A DNA stretch of 64,000 nucleotides from Chlorogloeopsis sp. ULAP01 (GCF_030381805.1 NZ_JAUDRH010000004.1:186001-250000); one strand, 5' to 3'; counted from the stretch's first letter, positions 9,165-18,770 are shown. Notes: generated from the sequence alone by a model not told the origin. Made by a program: numbers and translations.

Positions 9165-9932
9165 TCAAGAATTGGGCATCTCAGCAAATGTATGAGTAGC
9201 GATCGCCGATTCATCATGGCTTAATAGTTTAAGTGCCTTGTCTAAATCACTAGTCAGGCGCTTGGCATCTTGTTTGCTTTTACCACTTATATAATCTGCT
9301 ACTTGAATAGGTGAACCGATGTGAATGCTGACATTAGTACCCCAACGCGGATAAGGATCGCTGTAGTTGATACCGATAGGAACTATTTTCACTCCTAGTT
9401 CTGGATAGCTAGATTCAGCAGTCAAAGCCAAACGAGCAATTCCAGGCTTTAAAGGGTGTACTTTTCCATCTCGAAAAATACCACCTTCTGGGAATATCAC
9501 TAGGGGTTCTTTTTGCTGAAGTATTTGAACACCATGACGCAAAGTCGTAACTGATGGGTGTTTGATATCTACAGGAAACCCTCCCATCCGGCGAACAAAC
9601 CAGCCTTGTAATCCTTGGCACTCAGTAATAGTCACCATATAACGCAAGTCTCGTCCTGTAATCCAGCGTCCTGCTACGTAGGGTACAAGTATTGCATCCC
9701 AACGAGAACGATGAGTAGGAGCAAAGATTACAGGGCCAGTGAAGGGAATATTTTCTTTTCCAGTAATTTGAATTTGCCCAAAGAATAAAGGCAAAAAATT
9801 ATACCCTAAAAGATAAGCTAAAGGAGTTAACCAAGGAGAAACCCATGAGGTAGTAGAAGCCACCTTCGTATTTACTTGGGTGCTGGCTAATATGTTCTGA
9901 CTGGTATAGTCGGATGAGTGAAGTTCCATCAT
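9165..9932 (-). CDS. plsC: 1-acylglycerol-3-phosphate acyltransferase family
   Basis: A 255-residue PlsC-type acyltransferase. The catalytic motif HX4D is H74-RSRW-D79. The substrate-binding motif FPEGG is at 147-151, and a PLKPGIARLA segment follows near 159. A short hydrophobic stretch around 33-52 suggests membrane association. The family acylates lysophosphatidate at sn-2 in phospholipid synthesis. The start is a tandem ATG-ATG. A 255-bp repeat abuts its 3' end. Confidence 0.88.
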   Translation of the reverse strand: MMELHSSDYTSQNILASTQVNTKVASTTSWVSPWLTPLAYLLGYNFLPLFFGQIQITGKENIPFTGPVIFAPTHRSRWDAILVPYVAGRWITGRDLRYMVTITECQGLQGWFVRRMGGFPVDIKHPSVTTLRHGVQILQQKEPLVIFPEGGIFRDGKVHPLKPGIARLALTAESSYPELGVKIVPIGINYSDPYPRWGTNVSIHIGSPIQVADYISGKSKQDAKRLTSDLDKALKLLSHDESAIATHTFAEMPNS

Positions 9933-10052
9933 GACGGTGGCTGCTGACTGTTGGGTAAACTTTTACAATGTGATGAAATTATTGATTAAATACACCGTAG
10001 ATTCTCTTCCCAGACTTGTGTCGCACCAGCTGGACAGTTTTACCTCTGTCCG

Positions 10053-10538
10053 TTAGTCTGTTTGATGTCGCAGATTAGCAAACCAGCTTTGCAATTGCTG
10101 ACGACAAGCAGATTCTTGAATGCCTCCAATTACACGCAAACGGTGATTAGAAACCGCACTGTCAGGAATATTGGCAACAGTACGAATAGCGCCTGTTTTG
10201 GGGTCATCTAACCCATAAACCAAAAGCCCAATCCGGGCTTGAATAATTGCACCTGCGCACATCGGACAAGGTTCAAGAGTAACATAGAGAGTACATTGAT
10301 TTAGACGCCAAGTTTTTAACTTACTAGCGGCTGCCCTCAGGGCAATTATCTCCGCATGAGCTGTTGGATCTTGGTCGCGTTCTTTTCTATTTTCGCCTTC
10401 TGCGATCGCTTCCCCAAAAGAATCAATAATTACAGCACCGACAGGAACTTCACCTGCATTCCCAGCTTGCTCTGCTAATTCTATGGCGCGATCCATCCAT
10501 TGGCGATGTATAAGATATTCTGTGTATTTGAGTGACAT
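10053..10538 (-). CDS. tadA: tRNA adenosine(34) deaminase
   Basis: 161 residues from the chosen ATG (a TTG 12 nt upstream is also possible). Zinc and catalytic motifs are HAE at 61-63 and PCPMC with Cys91 and Cys94. The VPVGAVIID strand precedes them and the MTD-like TGAIRT region follows. TadA converts A34 to inosine in tRNA-Arg(ACG), an essential step in codon reading. Length and motif spacing are normal. Confidence 0.93.
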   Translation of the reverse strand: MSLKYTEYLIHRQWMDRAIELAEQAGNAGEVPVGAVIIDSFGEAIAEGENRKERDQDPTAHAEIIALRAAASKLKTWRLNQCTLYVTLEPCPMCAGAIIQARIGLLVYGLDDPKTGAIRTVANIPDSAVSNHRLRVIGGIQESACRQQLQSWFANLRHQTD

Positions 10539-10585
10539 ATTTTGAGGCAAAGAATGCCCTTAGACTAGAAGTCTAGGGCTACACA

Positions 10586-10608
10586 AACAAAGCCCGTCTG
10601 CACGGGCT
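10586..10608 (-). terminator. terminator-like hairpin behind the grxC operon
   Basis: On the minus strand, AGCCCGT/ACGGGCT forms a 7-bp stem with a 4-nt loop and is followed by TTGTTTGTG. It lies 34 nt after the 68-residue gene. Confidence 0.6.
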
Positions 10609-10641
10609 AATGACTTTATTTTGTACACATGGCGTGAATTC

Positions 10642-10848
10642 TTAAACTTCTTTCTCTTCGGCGAAAGTTTCCAATCTTGCCGCTACATAGTTGAGCGCAT
10701 CTATGAACTTATAGGAGTAGCATTCCTCGAACTTAGCAAAGCCTTCTTGCCTTAGCCATTTGGCAACCATCAGTAGTTGTTCAGAATCAAGTTTTGACAG
10801 CATTTCAGACTCAATTGCTGTTGTGTCAATTTTGTTAGAACTGTCCAT
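10642..10848 (-). CDS. small acidic helical protein, unknown
   Basis: A 68-residue acidic protein, predicted helical throughout, starting MDSSNKIDTTAIESEML and containing EQLLMVAKWLRQEGF. It has an ATG start, lies 44 bp after grxC on the same strand and is followed by a terminator-like hairpin, so it is probably the second gene of that unit. I do not recognise a family. Confidence 0.6.
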   Translation of the reverse strand: MDSSNKIDTTAIESEMLSKLDSEQLLMVAKWLRQEGFAKFEECYSYKFIDALNYVAARLETFAEEKEV

Positions 10849-10892
10849 CTACTTTTTAATTCCCTTTGTTGTTGGTAAATCTTCCAGACAAT

Positions 10893-11207
10893 TTAAAGTG
10901 CTGGCTGGGCTAAAAGATTGTCAAGTTGACCTTTTGTATCTAACTCATAGATGTCATCACAGCCACCAATGTGTTGATTGTTAATGAAAATTTGCGGTAC
11001 AGTGCGGCGTCCGTTGGCACGTTCTGCCATTTTTGCTCTCGCTGCTTCGTTGCCATCAATCTTATATTCGGTAAACTTGACACCCTTCCACCACAACAGC
11101 ATCTTGGCACGGATGCAGTAAGGGCAGGTTTGCCAAGTGTAAATCTCAACATTGGCTTTGACACGTTCTGGATGGCGATTGAGAAGAGGATTGAGAAAGT
11201 CCAGCAT
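10893..11207 (-). CDS. grxC: glutaredoxin 3 (dithiol)
   Basis: A 104-residue dithiol glutaredoxin. Active site CPYC at 28-31, TVPQIFINNQHIGGCDD with the cis-Pro and glutathione-binding GG at about 69-85. It reduces disulfides and glutathione-mixed disulfides with glutathione. The N-terminal 17 residues extend beyond the minimal fold, which is common in cyanobacterial GrxC. ATG start; first of a two-gene unit with the 68-residue protein. Confidence 0.94.
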   Translation of the reverse strand: MLDFLNPLLNRHPERVKANVEIYTWQTCPYCIRAKMLLWWKGVKFTEYKIDGNEAARAKMAERANGRRTVPQIFINNQHIGGCDDIYELDTKGQLDNLLAQPAL

Positions 11208-11454
11208 AATAGAAAAATCGCAAGCTAAAAGTGTGACGTTCTATAAACGTCTGTATGGATTCTAATAAATTTATCCGCCTCAAAATAAAGGACATTTATC
11301 TGTACAGGTAATACTTTTGATATCCCTTGGTAAATAAAGCCGACAGTGAAGACTATTTTCCACATTCCCACGGGTATCCGCCCTTTGGTAGACTGTAAAA
11401 CTGAATCGGCCAGATGAAAAGTCGCAAAATCAAGCTATCGAGAGGGCAGACTCT

Positions 11455-12492
11455 GTGGAAAATACTCTTGGGTTAGAGATTATTGAGGTAGTTGAGCAAG
11501 CCGCGATCGCTTCTGCTCGTTGGATGGGCAAGGGCGAAAAAAATACTGCTGATCAAGTAGCTGTAGAAGCTATGCGGGAGCGGATGAATAAAATCTATAT
11601 GCGCGGTCGCATTGTGATTGGGGAAGGTGAACGCGATGATGCCCCTATGCTCTATATCGGGGAAGAAGTCGGTATTTGTAGCAGTCCGGATGCCAAGGAC
11701 TTTTGTAACCCAGATGAATTGATTGAAATTGATATCGCTGTTGACCCCTGTGAAGGTACTAACCTAGTAGCATATGGTCAACCAGGCTCGATGGCTGTTT
11801 TGGCAATTTCTGAAAAAGGTGGTTTGTTTGCCGCTCCCGACTTCTACATGAAGAAGTTAGCAGCTCCTCCTGCTGCTAGGGGGAAAGTGGACATTAACAA
11901 ATCTGCAACAGAAAACCTCAAGATTCTCGCCGAGTGTTTAGATCGCTCTATCGAAGAACTTGTTGTAGTGGTAATGAAGCGTGAGCGTCACAACGATTTG
12001 ATTAAAGAAATCCGGGAAGCAGGAGCTAGAGTTCAACTCATTTCGGATGGTGATGTCGGTGCCGCTCTATCCTGTGGTTTTGCTGGTACCAATATTCATG
12101 CCTTAATGGGAATTGGTGCTGCTCCAGAAGGTGTAATTTCTGCTGCGGCAATGCGTGCTTTGGGCGGACACTTCCAAGGACAGCTGATTTACGATCCGGC
12201 GATCGTGAAGACAGGTTTGATTGGCGAAAGCAAAGAAGCCAACCTTGATCGGCTAAAGTCAATGGGTATTAACGATCCTGATAAAGTCTACGATGCTCAT
12301 GAGTTGGCGTCTGGTGAAACTGTTTTGTTTGCTGCTTGCGGCATCACCACTGGTAACCTCATCCAAGGTGTGCGCTTCTTCCACGGAGGAGCACGAACTC
12401 AAAGTCTGGTAATTTCTAACCAGTCCAAAACTGCTCGATTTGTCGATACAATCCATATGTTCGACGAACCAAAATCACTGCAACTGCATTAA
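11455..12492 (+). CDS. glpX: class II fructose-1,6-/sedoheptulose-1,7-bisphosphatase
   Basis: 345 residues, the normal length of the cyanobacterial dual-function FBPase/SBPase. Metal and phosphate-site motifs are GEGERDDAPMLY, IDIAVDPCEGTN and VQLISDGDVGAAL; the TGLIGESKEA and GARTQSLVIS segments are also typical. The enzyme dephosphorylates both bisphosphates in the Calvin-Benson cycle and is a control point of carbon fixation. The start is GTG directly at GTGGAAAAT. It is the only Calvin-cycle gene here. Confidence 0.95.
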   Translation: MENTLGLEIIEVVEQAAIASARWMGKGEKNTADQVAVEAMRERMNKIYMRGRIVIGEGERDDAPMLYIGEEVGICSSPDAKDFCNPDELIEIDIAVDPCEGTNLVAYGQPGSMAVLAISEKGGLFAAPDFYMKKLAAPPAARGKVDINKSATENLKILAECLDRSIEELVVVVMKRERHNDLIKEIREAGARVQLISDGDVGAALSCGFAGTNIHALMGIGAAPEGVISAAAMRALGGHFQGQLIYDPAIVKTGLIGESKEANLDRLKSMGINDPDKVYDAHELASGETVLFAACGITTGNLIQGVRFFHGGARTQSLVISNQSKTARFVDTIHMFDEPKSLQLH

Positions 12493-12563
12493 TTAATGAA
12501 GAATGGGGATGGATAATGGTTAGTAGATAGTAGTTAGTAGTTGGTAGTTAGTAGTTGGTAGGG

Positions 12564-12620
12564 GCGGGTTTAGAAGATAAATTATCGGTTTAAACCGTTC
12601 ATATAATCAACAAAACCCGC
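12564..12620. repeat. palindromic intergenic element, copy 3 (57 bp)
   Basis: GCGGGTTTAGAAGATAAATT opens it and CAAAACCCGC closes it. It is flanked on both sides by degenerate TAGTTAG/CTAACTA short tandem repeats (about 12515-12560 and 12627-12682), which themselves form a long inverted arrangement around the element. Confidence 0.85.
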
Positions 12621-12757
12621 CCGTACAGTAGTTACTTATTAACCACTATCCATTACCCACTATCGACTATCCACTAACTACTAGCAGCCATTTATTCCCT
12701 TTTCCTTAATTTCCAATTCTCAATTACAATCACCGATTCGTAACTAAGATTTAGCAG

Positions 12758-14044
12758 ATGAATATAGCAGTGGTGGGGTTAAGCCATAGAACAGCCCCAG
12801 TAGAAGTCCGGGAAAAACTGAGCATTCCAGAACCACAGACCGAAAGCGCGATCGCACAGTTGCTTAGTTATCCTCATCTTAAAGAAGTTGCCATCCTCAG
12901 TACTTGTAACCGTCTAGAAATTTACATTGTGACAGAGGAATCTGAACAAGGCGTTCGAGAAGTAAGCCAGTTTCTCTCAGAACACAGTAAATTACCTACG
13001 CAGTTGCTCCGGCAACACTTGTTTGTATTATTACATCAAGATGCAGTCATGCATTTAATGCGAGTAGCTGCTGGTTTAGATAGCTTGGTACTCGGAGAAG
13101 GCCAAATTCTTGCCCAGGTAAAAAATACTCACAAACTGGGACAACAATATAACGGTATAAAAACAATTTTGAATCGATTATTCAAACAAGCAATAACATC
13201 TGGCAAGCGAGTACGTACCGAAACCAGTATTGGTACTGGTGCAGTCTCTATCAGTTCTGCGGCTGTAGAATTGGCACATATGAAGGTAGAAAACTTGGCG
13301 GCTTGCCGAGTGGCAATTCTAGGTGCTGGTAAGATGTCGCGGTTGTTGGTACAACACCTTATTTCTAAGGGTGCTGCCAAAATTTGTATTCTAAATCGCT
13401 CTGTGGGACGGGCGCAGGAGTTGGCTCAACAGTTCCCTGAACACAATATCCAAATTTGTTTGCTTTCGGAAATGCTGACAGTTATTTCCGAATGCGATTT
13501 AGTATTTACCAGTACAGCCGCGACTGATCCAATTCTTGATCGCGCCAAACTAGAACTGGTTTTGGAACCTAATCGCGGTTTGATGTTAATTGATATTTCT
13601 GTACCTCGCAATGTCCATGTTGATGTCAACGAATTGGCAAACGTGCAAGCGTTCAATGTCGATGATTTAAAGGCTGTGGTGGCGCAAAATCACGAAAGCC
13701 GCCGCAAGATGGCACAAGAAGCAGAAGGGATTTTAGAACAGGAAGTAGAAGCTTTTGATGTTTGGTGGCGATCGCTAGAAACTGTCTCCACTATCAGTTG
13801 TCTGCGAAACAAAATTGAAACCATTCGAGAACAAGAATTAGAGAAAGCTTTATCAAGATTAGGTTCTGAATTTGGTGATAAACATCAAGAAGTGATTGAA
13901 GCTTTAACAAGAGGAATAGTTAACAAAATTTTACATGACCCAATGGTGCAATTGCGAGCGCAGCAAGATGTAGAGGCAAGACGTCGCTGTATGCAAGCTC
14001 TGCAAATGTTATTTAACCTAGATGCAGGTGAGCAGTTTAGTTGA
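12758..14044 (+). CDS. hemA: glutamyl-tRNA reductase
   Basis: 428 residues. GLSHRTAPVEVREKL at 7-21, the nucleophile Cys50 in ILSTCNRLEIY, the GEGQILAQVK active-site helix at about 113-122, the NADPH-binding ILGAGKMSRLL near 191-201 and the C-terminal dimerisation domain are all present. It reduces glutamyl-tRNA to glutamate-1-semialdehyde, the first committed step of tetrapyrrole (chlorophyll, haem, bilin) synthesis. ATG start. It is monocistronic here. Confidence 0.97.
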   Translation: MNIAVVGLSHRTAPVEVREKLSIPEPQTESAIAQLLSYPHLKEVAILSTCNRLEIYIVTEESEQGVREVSQFLSEHSKLPTQLLRQHLFVLLHQDAVMHLMRVAAGLDSLVLGEGQILAQVKNTHKLGQQYNGIKTILNRLFKQAITSGKRVRTETSIGTGAVSISSAAVELAHMKVENLAACRVAILGAGKMSRLLVQHLISKGAAKICILNRSVGRAQELAQQFPEHNIQICLLSEMLTVISECDLVFTSTAATDPILDRAKLELVLEPNRGLMLIDISVPRNVHVDVNELANVQAFNVDDLKAVVAQNHESRRKMAQEAEGILEQEVEAFDVWWRSLETVSTISCLRNKIETIREQELEKALSRLGSEFGDKHQEVIEALTRGIVNKILHDPMVQLRAQQDVEARRRCMQALQMLFNLDAGEQFS

Positions 14045-14062
14045 GTAGGGGCTAGAGGCTAA

Positions 14063-14095
14063 TTATCAGTTATCAGTTATCAGTTATCAGTTATC
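14063..14095. repeat. 7-bp tandem repeat (TTATCAG)n
   Basis: Four full copies of TTATCAG plus TTATC in an intergenic region just after hemA. Simple-sequence length variation is likely. Confidence 0.9.
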
Positions 14096-14244
14096 TAAAC
14101 AGAATCCAGGAGCCAGAATTCACCAATTGCATTTTGACTCCTTGGCCAAGCAACTCTATCTCCACTTCTGACTTCTTTTTTGTTCACTGATTACTGTTTA
14201 CTGTTCACTGTCTTTAGTTCCTAATCCCTTCCAGTTCCTTGTAT

Positions 14245-17163
14245 ATGAAACAGATTTCTCGATTAGTTTTGCTGCTGTTAGGTTTGTGGTTAGTTTTTGA
14301 ATTAGCCTCACGTCTGGCAGCAGAAATTTTTTGGTTTGATGAAGTTGGATATTTACAAGAATTTTTATTACGCTTGGTGACGCAACTTGGGACATGGACG
14401 ATCGCCTTTTTGTTTTCCGTTAGTTTTTTACTAGGCAATTTAGCGATCGCCAATCAACTCAAGCATCCCCAAGTTTATAGGGTTCAGGGTACAAGCTATA
14501 GGGTAGATGTTAGCAGCAATATTTCAAATTCTCCCTTAAAACTGCGCTTTCTGATGCCAGTAGTGGTGGTGTTGAGTGCGGGAGCAGGGTTAATTCTGAT
14601 TTACTATGCCCAGCAAGCCCTAAATTTTTGGTATCCAAATATCAAACTTCCTACTACCTCTTGGCAGTTGTCATCCCAGTTCCAGCTATTTTCCCAACTG
14701 TTGCAATTACAAGCAATACCTATTCCTCTGGTGCAGCTGGGTTTACTAGTAGTTTTGACAATCGCAATTTTAATTTATCATCAGTTTCTCTTGGGGGCGA
14801 TCGCTTTACTCATCAGCTTGCTGTTGGGTTTTTTGCTGTCAGGACGGTGGATAGTAATTTTACAATATTTCCGTAGCACTAGTTTTCAAGACAAAGATCC
14901 GCTTTTCCATCGGGATATTAGCTTTTACATATTTTCTCTGCCGATTTGGGAACTATTAAATTTTTGGTTATTAGGAATATTTTTATACGCTGTTGTTTCC
15001 GTAGGATTAATTTATTTACGCTCCGCCAATAGTTTGAGTGAGGGATGGTTTCCAGGATTTACTATGCCGCAGCGTCTTCACTTAAACGGTTTAGCAAGCT
15101 TGCTGATGCTAACACTAGCTCTGCATTATTGGTTGCAGCGCTATCGACTTTTGTATTCTACCGATGGCGTTAACTACGGTGCTAGCTACACAGAGGTTCA
15201 CGCACAGTTGCCAATTTATACTGCCTTAAGCTTTTTGGCAGTAGTGATCGCTATTTACCTGCTATGGCGAATATTTGTTTTGTCCGGTTCCAGACAATCA
15301 AGATTAAAACCTATTCCCTTTCCGCGCCAATTGGTTTACTTGCTGGTATTTTACCTTTTGTTGGCAGGAGTTTCTGGCAAAATTTTGCCTACTATAGTAC
15401 AACGTCTGATTGTCCAACCCAATGAATTAACACGAGAAAGACCGTATATTTCCCGCACTATTGCTCTTACCCGGCAGGCATTTAATTTAAACGCCATTGA
15501 TGCGGAAACCTTCGATCCGCGAGGTAGATTGACAGCTGCCGATTTAGAAGAAAATGATCAGACAATTCGCAATATCCGCTTGTGGGATACTCGTCCTCTT
15601 TTGGAAACCAACCGCCAACTCCAACAAATTCGACCTTACTACAAGTTTCCCGATGCTGACATTGACCGCTACACACTCTTGCGAGACTTGACAACTCAAA
15701 CAACAGAATATCAACAAACTATTATTGCTGCACGAGAACTAGACTATGGTGATGTTCCCGAACAAGCGCAGACATGGATTAATCAACATCTAGTTTATAC
15801 GCATGGTTACGGGTTTACACTTAGCCCTGTCAATTTAGTTGCCCCTGGTGGATTACCTTATTATTACGTTAAAGATATTGGGGTAGATGGTACAGACAAG
15901 CAGGGTTCGTTGCAGATTACAAGCAAGGAAATTCGTGCCAGCATTCCTATCGGTCAACCGCGAATTTATTATGGGGAAATTAGCGATACTTATGTCATGA
16001 CTGGGACAAGAACGCAAGAGTTAGATTATCCCAGTGGTAATGAGAATATCTATAACGTCTATGACGGACAGGGGGGAATTTCTATAAGTGCTACATGGCG
16101 GCGTTGGTTGTTTGCTCAGTATCTCAAAGATTGGCAAATGCTGCTGACGCGTAGCTTTACTCCCCAAACAAAGTTGTTATTTCGTCGTAATATCCGCCAA
16201 AGAATTCAGGCGATCGCTCCTTTTTTGCGTTTCGATGGCGATGCATACTTAGTTGCTGCTGACGGGGGAGGCGAAACTATAGAAGGTGAGCCAACTTATC
16301 TTTACTGGATTATTGACGCTTACACCACAAGCGATCACTATCCTTATTCCGATCCTGGTAACAATCGATTTAATTACATCCGCAACTCTGTCAAAGTAGT
16401 TGTCGATGCCTATAATGGCACAGTCGATTTTTATGTTGCCGATCCAAGCGATCCTATTATTGCAACTCTGGGGAAAGTTTTTCCGAAAATGCTAAAACCA
16501 CTCTCAGCAATGCCACTTCCCCTGCGCAGCCACATCCGCTATCCATTGGATTTCTTTAGTATTCAATCAGAACGACTGCTGGCGTATCACATGAGAGATC
16601 CACAGGTATTTTACAATCGAGAAGACTTGTGGGAGATACCGACAGAAATTTATGGCAGCGAACAGCGTCAAATAGAACCCTACTACCTGATCATGAAGTT
16701 GCCACAAGCACAAACAGAAGAGTTTATTCTCCTGATGCCCTTTAAGCCTGTACAACGTGCAAATTTGATTGCTTGGCTTGCAGCACGTTCTGATGGAGAA
16801 AATTATGGCAGGTTATTGCTATACGAATTCCCGAAACAGCAATTAGTCTATGGTACTCAGCAAATCGAAGCTTTAATTAACCAAGATCCGGTGATTTCTC
16901 AGCAAATTTCTCTGTGGAATCGCGAGGGTTCGCGAGCAATTCAAGGTAATCTTTTGGTGATACCAATTGAACAATCGCTGCTTTACGTCGAACCTTTATA
17001 TCTGGAAGCAGAACAAAATAGCTTGCCAACTTTTGTGAGGGTGATTGTTGCTTACGAAAATCGAATAGTGATGGCAGAAACTTTAGAGCAAGCATTAGCT
17101 GCAATATTTCAGCCCCAGCAACCTACTTCTCCAGCCATCATTCGCCCCCTACAGGAAAATTAA
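14245..17163 (+). CDS. UPF0182 family membrane protein
   Basis: About 972 residues. The N-terminal third has seven or so membrane helices (from residue 5 to about 370), with the FWFDEVGY motif near 30 and the YRLLYS and GASYTEVHAQLP region near 305-325. The rest is a large soluble domain with RPYISRTIALTRQAFNL, TLLRDLTTQ and PGGLPYYYVKDIG blocks, which mark UPF0182. Function is unknown. ATG at 14245 is chosen; a TTG two codons upstream is possible. It stands alone. Confidence 0.92.
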   Translation: MKQISRLVLLLLGLWLVFELASRLAAEIFWFDEVGYLQEFLLRLVTQLGTWTIAFLFSVSFLLGNLAIANQLKHPQVYRVQGTSYRVDVSSNISNSPLKLRFLMPVVVVLSAGAGLILIYYAQQALNFWYPNIKLPTTSWQLSSQFQLFSQLLQLQAIPIPLVQLGLLVVLTIAILIYHQFLLGAIALLISLLLGFLLSGRWIVILQYFRSTSFQDKDPLFHRDISFYIFSLPIWELLNFWLLGIFLYAVVSVGLIYLRSANSLSEGWFPGFTMPQRLHLNGLASLLMLTLALHYWLQRYRLLYSTDGVNYGASYTEVHAQLPIYTALSFLAVVIAIYLLWRIFVLSGSRQSRLKPIPFPRQLVYLLVFYLLLAGVSGKILPTIVQRLIVQPNELTRERPYISRTIALTRQAFNLNAIDAETFDPRGRLTAADLEENDQTIRNIRLWDTRPLLETNRQLQQIRPYYKFPDADIDRYTLLRDLTTQTTEYQQTIIAARELDYGDVPEQAQTWINQHLVYTHGYGFTLSPVNLVAPGGLPYYYVKDIGVDGTDKQGSLQITSKEIRASIPIGQPRIYYGEISDTYVMTGTRTQELDYPSGNENIYNVYDGQGGISISATWRRWLFAQYLKDWQMLLTRSFTPQTKLLFRRNIRQRIQAIAPFLRFDGDAYLVAADGGGETIEGEPTYLYWIIDAYTTSDHYPYSDPGNNRFNYIRNSVKVVVDAYNGTVDFYVADPSDPIIATLGKVFPKMLKPLSAMPLPLRSHIRYPLDFFSIQSERLLAYHMRDPQVFYNREDLWEIPTEIYGSEQRQIEPYYLIMKLPQAQTEEFILLMPFKPVQRANLIAWLAARSDGENYGRLLLYEFPKQQLVYGTQQIEALINQDPVISQQISLWNREGSRAIQGNLLVIPIEQSLLYVEPLYLEAEQNSLPTFVRVIVAYENRIVMAETLEQALAAIFQPQQPTSPAIIRPLQEN

Positions 17164-17407
17164 AACTAAGTATTAGTAATTAGTTAACATCTAAGCATAC
17201 AAAATATTACTAACTTTATACGGTAGGGGACAGACAAAAAAACTGGCAAAACAGTAGACTAAAGCTTGTTTGGCAAGTGCAAAAAGTATAAATTGCTTTT
17301 GCTAGTTGGTTGCTAATCAAACGAGTTAGGAAAGTTACCAATAGTAGATGGACACTTTAACTAATTCGCGCCCTCGTCCCCTACTATAACGGTACTCCGA
17401 GTTAGCG

Positions 17408-17512
17408 GTGAGTAGTTCACACTTTGATATCAACAGTGACGTTTTATTCATAAATACTATTGACTCTGGTACAAGACGAGAAATTGAGGATACAGTAGAA
17501 CTTTTGTGCTAG
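17408..17512 (+). pseudogene. 5' fragment in frame with the coiled-coil ORF, ended by TAG
   Basis: A GTG at 17408 opens 34 codons (reading SSSHFDINSDVLF and on to EIEDTVELLC) up to TAG at 17510-17512. The very next codon continues, in the same frame, into QVETLKQQLQYKQLE and the coiled-coil ORF downstream. Amphipathic heptads run across the stop. A single CAG-to-TAG change would explain it. The preceding in-frame stop is TAA at 17387. Confidence 0.5.
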
Positions 17513-17536
17513 CAAGTAGAAACTCTCAAGCAACAA

Positions 17537-18058
17537 TTGCAATACAAGCAGTTAGAACTACAGGAGATAGAGCAAGAGTTGAGTTATGTAAATAAGGAGT
17601 TATGTGCCGCACTTACGTCAGAGTGGTTAACACTTGATGAGGCTAAAGAATTAGCTAAAAAGATTTTAATAAGTAAAAAAACTGTCCGTGAGTCTGTAGC
17701 TGAACTTCTCAGTGCCATCTATAATTTGACGGTCGAAACTTCAGAGTTGGGACACATAGACACACCGAATTCTATTACTCTTTTGAAAAACGCTTTAGAC
17801 AATCGGTCGCTTGCTGAGTTTAAGATACTCAAGAGTATGATGGCGATGCTGAGAGAGCAAGCTACTGAAATTAGGGCGAACTCTAGGATGCTGAGAAACC
17901 AAGCTTGTCAAATTAGGACTGAGTCTAGAAAGCTTCAAGCTGAATCAAATGAACTTGGAGTTAACTTTATTGGCTTGCGGGCTTCTTACCTATCTCGTCA
18001 AACTAATTTTAGCCACAGCCAATTCCTTAGCAATTCATCGAAGCTAACGCTCCAATGA
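17537..18058 (+). CDS. coiled-coil protein of unknown function, possibly truncated
   Basis: 173 residues from a TTG; the frame is open back to the TAG at 17510. Residues 1-30 and about 85-150 have strong heptad character (LQYKQLELQEIEQEL; repeated ANSRMLRNQACQIRTESRKL). A middle block TLDEAKELAKKILISKKTV is helical. No good ATG or ribosome site supports a start here, so it is probably the 3' part of a gene interrupted by the amber codon. Its 3' end overlaps the convergent CheB-like gene by 32 bp. I do not recognise a family. Confidence 0.5.
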   Translation: MQYKQLELQEIEQELSYVNKELCAALTSEWLTLDEAKELAKKILISKKTVRESVAELLSAIYNLTVETSELGHIDTPNSITLLKNALDNRSLAEFKILKSMMAMLREQATEIRANSRMLRNQACQIRTESRKLQAESNELGVNFIGLRASYLSRQTNFSHSQFLSNSSKLTLQ

Positions 18059-18671
18059 ATTGCTCGATTTTTTCTGTCATAACTAGGTTTACCAAGGTAG
18101 AGGCGATCGCATCTAGAGGAAGAACCAAATCGACTTTTCCTGTATCAATCGCAGATTTGGGCATACTGAAACACTCACAACTAGCCTCATCTTGAGCGAT
18201 CGCCGTACCGCCATACTTTTTAATGGCTAGTATCCCCAAAGTGCCATCACTGTCTCTACCAGTCAGAACAACTGCGATCGCTCGACTTTGAAAAGTAGCC
18301 GCCACTGACATGAACAGTTTATCAGCTGCCGGACGGACGAAGTTCACTTTTGGTGCATCTGAGAGAGATACAGTGCCATCTAGGTTAACCAGCAGGTGCT
18401 TGTTTGGAACAAGGGTGTAGACTGTTCCTGGTCGTAAAAGCTCTCCTTCCTCTACCTGCTTTACCCGTAAAGCCGTGCGGCGGCTGAGGATTTCTGCCAA
18501 ATAGCTGGGGTACTGAGGAGATGAATGCAGTACAACAACTATCGCTGCCGGAAAATCAGCTGGCAATGCAGACAAAATTTTGCTAATGGCTTTTAGCCCA
18601 CCTTTAGAAGCTGCTATCGCTACTACGTTGTAAGCAACATTAGGAAAGTGAGAAATAACCCTGTGTCTCAT
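18027..18671 (-). CDS. CheB-type methylesterase domain protein
   Basis: A 214-residue stand-alone CheB catalytic domain without a receiver domain. Ser22 sits in AIAASKGGL (usual form GASTGG), His49 in VVVLHSSPQ, and Asp142 in LTGRDSDGTLG. All three triad residues are present, although Thr and Gly of the first motif are changed. CheB enzymes remove methyl groups from chemoreceptors; stand-alone forms in cyanobacteria have no assigned role. No chemotaxis genes are adjacent. ATG start, divergent from the Crp regulator across a region with a perfect hairpin. Confidence 0.85.
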   Translation of the reverse strand: MRHRVISHFPNVAYNVVAIAASKGGLKAISKILSALPADFPAAIVVVLHSSPQYPSYLAEILSRRTALRVKQVEEGELLRPGTVYTLVPNKHLLVNLDGTVSLSDAPKVNFVRPAADKLFMSVAATFQSRAIAVVLTGRDSDGTLGILAIKKYGGTAIAQDEASCECFSMPKSAIDTGKVDLVLPLDAIASTLVNLVMTEKIEQFIGALASMNC

Positions 18672-18737
18672 GTCATATTACTTATTTTTCTTCTGCTTGC
18701 TGATGTTTTTGTAAGCGATCGCCCCCGGCAGGTGCGG

Positions 18738-18770
18738 CGGGGGCAGAAAATCGGAGATTTTCTGCCCCCG
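18738..18770. promoter_or_regulatory. perfect 15-bp inverted repeat with a 3-nt loop
   Basis: CGGGGGCAGAAAATC and its exact complement flank GGA. It lies between the divergent CheB-like (start 18671) and Crp/Fnr (start 18980) genes. No T-run follows in either direction, so it is not a normal terminator. It may be an operator, an RNA structure or a repeat remnant. Confidence 0.6.

Noticed and set aside
8707..9224. Overlapping ORFs of 66-135 codons on both strands
   Set aside because: They lie wholly in the GC-rich repeat mosaic and reappear at 20475-20878; composition is repeat-driven (Arg/Pro/Gly-rich) with no ribosome site.
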